NCBI GenBank assembly: GCA_007128675.1
Contig: SKWY01000488.1
Location: forward strand, 1 to 7,511
Length of the DNA: 7,511 bases
From: Deltaproteobacteria bacterium
Lineage (GTDB): Bacteria > Myxococcota > Myxococcia > SLRQ01
Direction of reading: 5' to 3'
This document shows positions 6,392 to 7,511 of the stretch, piece after piece (within the stretch, counting starts at the first letter, position 1; the number at the start of each line of letters is the position of its first letter). A program made the translations under genes and the position numbers. The notes beneath the pieces are model-generated. The model was not told where the DNA came from. It saw nothing but the letters and a program-made list of their open reading frames with translations, and did not search any database.

Positions 6392-7246
6392 ATGGAGACT
6401 ACGCGGCGCAAGTCGTTGCTTCCGCCTGCCCCCGGCCCCTTGCCCGGTTTTGGTCTCACTATGGGGATGACGCTCTTCTACATAGGGCTCATGGTGATAA
6501 TCCCACTAGCGGGCCTCGTATTGTTCACCACCCGCATGTCGTTTGCTGAGTTCTACACCAAGGCCATTGCCGATCCGCGAGTCCTGGCTTCCTACCGCCT
6601 CAGTTTCGGAGCCTCTCTACTTGCAGCCAGCATAAACGGCGTATTCGGTTTCGTCGTCGCTTGGGTGCTCGTTCGTTACCGTTTCGTTGGCCGCAAGGTC
6701 ATGGACGCTATCGTCGACCTACCCTTCGCCTTGCCCACCGCGGTTTCGGGAATTGCCCTGACCACCCTGTATGCCAGCACCGGCTTGATCGGGAGGCTCT
6801 TCGAGCCCTTCGGAATCTCCATTGCCTACGCATGGCCTGGAATCGTCATCGCCTTGACCCTGGTCGGCCTCCCCTTCGTCGTGCGGACACTGCAGCCCGC
6901 ACTCGAGAGTTTGGACAAAGAGGTCGAGGAGTCCTCTGCTTCCCTGGGGGCATCGAGAGGCCAGACCTTCATTCGAGTCATTCTTCCCAGCGTGATGCCC
7001 GCGCTGCTCACGGGAATCGCGTTGGCATTTGCCAGAGCCCTTGGTGAGTTCGGATCTGTCTACTTCATCGCCGGCAACATGCCAATGAAGACCGAGATTG
7101 CGCCGCTCATCATCGTCATGAAGCTAGAACAATTCGACTATACGGGTGCAACCGCCATCGGCGTCGTCATGCTGGCAGCAGCCTTCCTCATGCTGTTACT
7201 CATCAATCTGCTTCAGCGTTGGAGCAGAAAACACACGGAGCGCTGA
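6392..7246 (+). CDS. cysT: Sulfate/thiosulfate ABC transporter permease CysT (CysU)
   Basis: 284 residues from the ATG at 6392, the usual family length. The frame is open further upstream into sbp, but that part does not resemble the family. An in-frame TTG at 6377, 11 nt after AGAGGGG (6359-6365), is an alternative start with a better ribosome binding site, adding five residues. About six hydrophobic helices are seen (near 22-46, 68-95, 109-130, 147-166, 201-222 and 253-275). Family hallmarks are LPGFGLTMG (17-25), INGVFG (81-86), DLPFALPTAVSG (109-120), PFVVRTLQP (161-169) and the cytoplasmic EAA loop at 179-199 (EESSASLGAS... VILP) that docks on the ATPase CysA. TEIAPLI and QFDY are further matches. 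It forms the inner-membrane channel as a heterodimer with CysW. The 76-bp gap from sbp shows no terminator; cysW follows after 6 bp. Confidence 0.96.
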   Translation: METTRRKSLLPPAPGPLPGFGLTMGMTLFYIGLMVIIPLAGLVLFTTRMSFAEFYTKAIADPRVLASYRLSFGASLLAASINGVFGFVVAWVLVRYRFVGRKVMDAIVDLPFALPTAVSGIALTTLYASTGLIGRLFEPFGISIAYAWPGIVIALTLVGLPFVVRTLQPALESLDKEVEESSASLGASRGQTFIRVILPSVMPALLTGIALAFARALGEFGSVYFIAGNMPMKTEIAPLIIVMKLEQFDYTGATAIGVVMLAAAFLMLLLINLLQRWSRKHTER

Positions 7247-7252
7247 GGAGAA

Positions 7253-7511
7253 ATGCTCGAAGTCGACACCAAAGAAAACCATGACTCGTTCGGAGGAGAT
7301 CCCCTGACCGAGCCGCCCTGGATACGCGCTCTCCTCCTAACCCTTGCCCTCCTTTTTCTGACCTTGTTTCTCATTCTTCCGTTGATACTCTTGTTCTACT
7401 ATGCCCTCCGCGGAGGGCTTGCGGCGTATATTGCCTCGATCACCGATCCGGACGCTCTTTCCGCCATCCGACTTACCCTTCTGGTAGCGATTATTGTAGT
7501 TCCAATAAATA
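7253..7511 (+). CDS. cysW: Sulfate/thiosulfate ABC transporter permease CysW (C-terminus cut off)
   Basis: Open from an ATG at 7253 to the window edge, 86 codons seen of an expected total near 280-290. After a variable hydrophilic start (1-24), a long hydrophobic helix covers about 25-50, then a cytoplasmic/periplasmic loop with GGLAAYIASITDPDALSAI and LTLLVAIIVVPIN, which match the first part of CysW proteins (the DPD.L.AI.LT pattern). It is the second half of the sulfate channel beside CysT. The start is 6 bp after the cysT stop. AGGAG (7246-7250) overlaps that stop and sits only 2 nt before the ATG, closer than usual, so translational coupling to cysT is likely. The ATPase gene cysA normally follows but lies outside the window. 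Confidence 0.93.
   Translation, partial: MLEVDTKENHDSFGGDPLTEPPWIRALLLTLALLFLTLFLILPLILLFYYALRGGLAAYIASITDPDALSAIRLTLLVAIIVVPIN

Overview
The window carries five protein genes in two divergent groups: three on the minus strand (1-4918) and three on the plus strand if the truncated last gene is counted separately from the two complete ones (5215-7511), giving six coding regions in all. The outer gene at each end is cut by the window edge. The style is that of a Deltaproteobacterium-type Gram-negative, most likely Myxococcota or a relative. This is an inference from three things: moderately high GC, a GAF-type sigma-54 activator, and a large secreted protein built from cysteine-rich modules plus many short RCC1-like repeats. 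No rRNA, tRNA, insertion sequence or CRISPR array was seen.

Minus-strand group, read right to left. A GAF / AAA+ / Fis-type sigma-54-dependent activator (3251-4918) is followed after only 12 bp by a 752-residue predicted lipoprotein (980-3238). That protein has a signal peptide, then five tandem modules with the exact cysteine spacing C-x6-C-x5-C-C-x3-C-x4-C, the layout of inhibitor-cystine-knot mini-proteins. It ends with fourteen RCC1-like repeats of about 38 residues, each with two conserved cysteines. After a 153-bp gap comes a zinc-ribbon / single transmembrane helix / beta-propeller-like protein (1-826, C-terminus outside the window).

Plus-strand group. A sulfate/thiosulfate ABC importer is encoded in the order sbp (periplasmic binding protein), cysT (permease), cysW (second permease, truncated). 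The ATPase gene cysA is expected beyond the right edge but is not in view.

The two groups share a 296-bp divergent control region (4919-5214). It holds several long inverted repeats, some mutually exclusive, and two weak sigma-54-like sites. Whether the activator controls the sulfate operon, its own lipoprotein, or something elsewhere cannot be decided from the sequence.

The most unusual item is the bacterial lipoprotein that joins a five-knottin array to a 14-repeat RCC1-like region. It contains 60 cysteines in 752 residues and is co-transcribed, as far as spacing shows, with its own sigma-54 activator.
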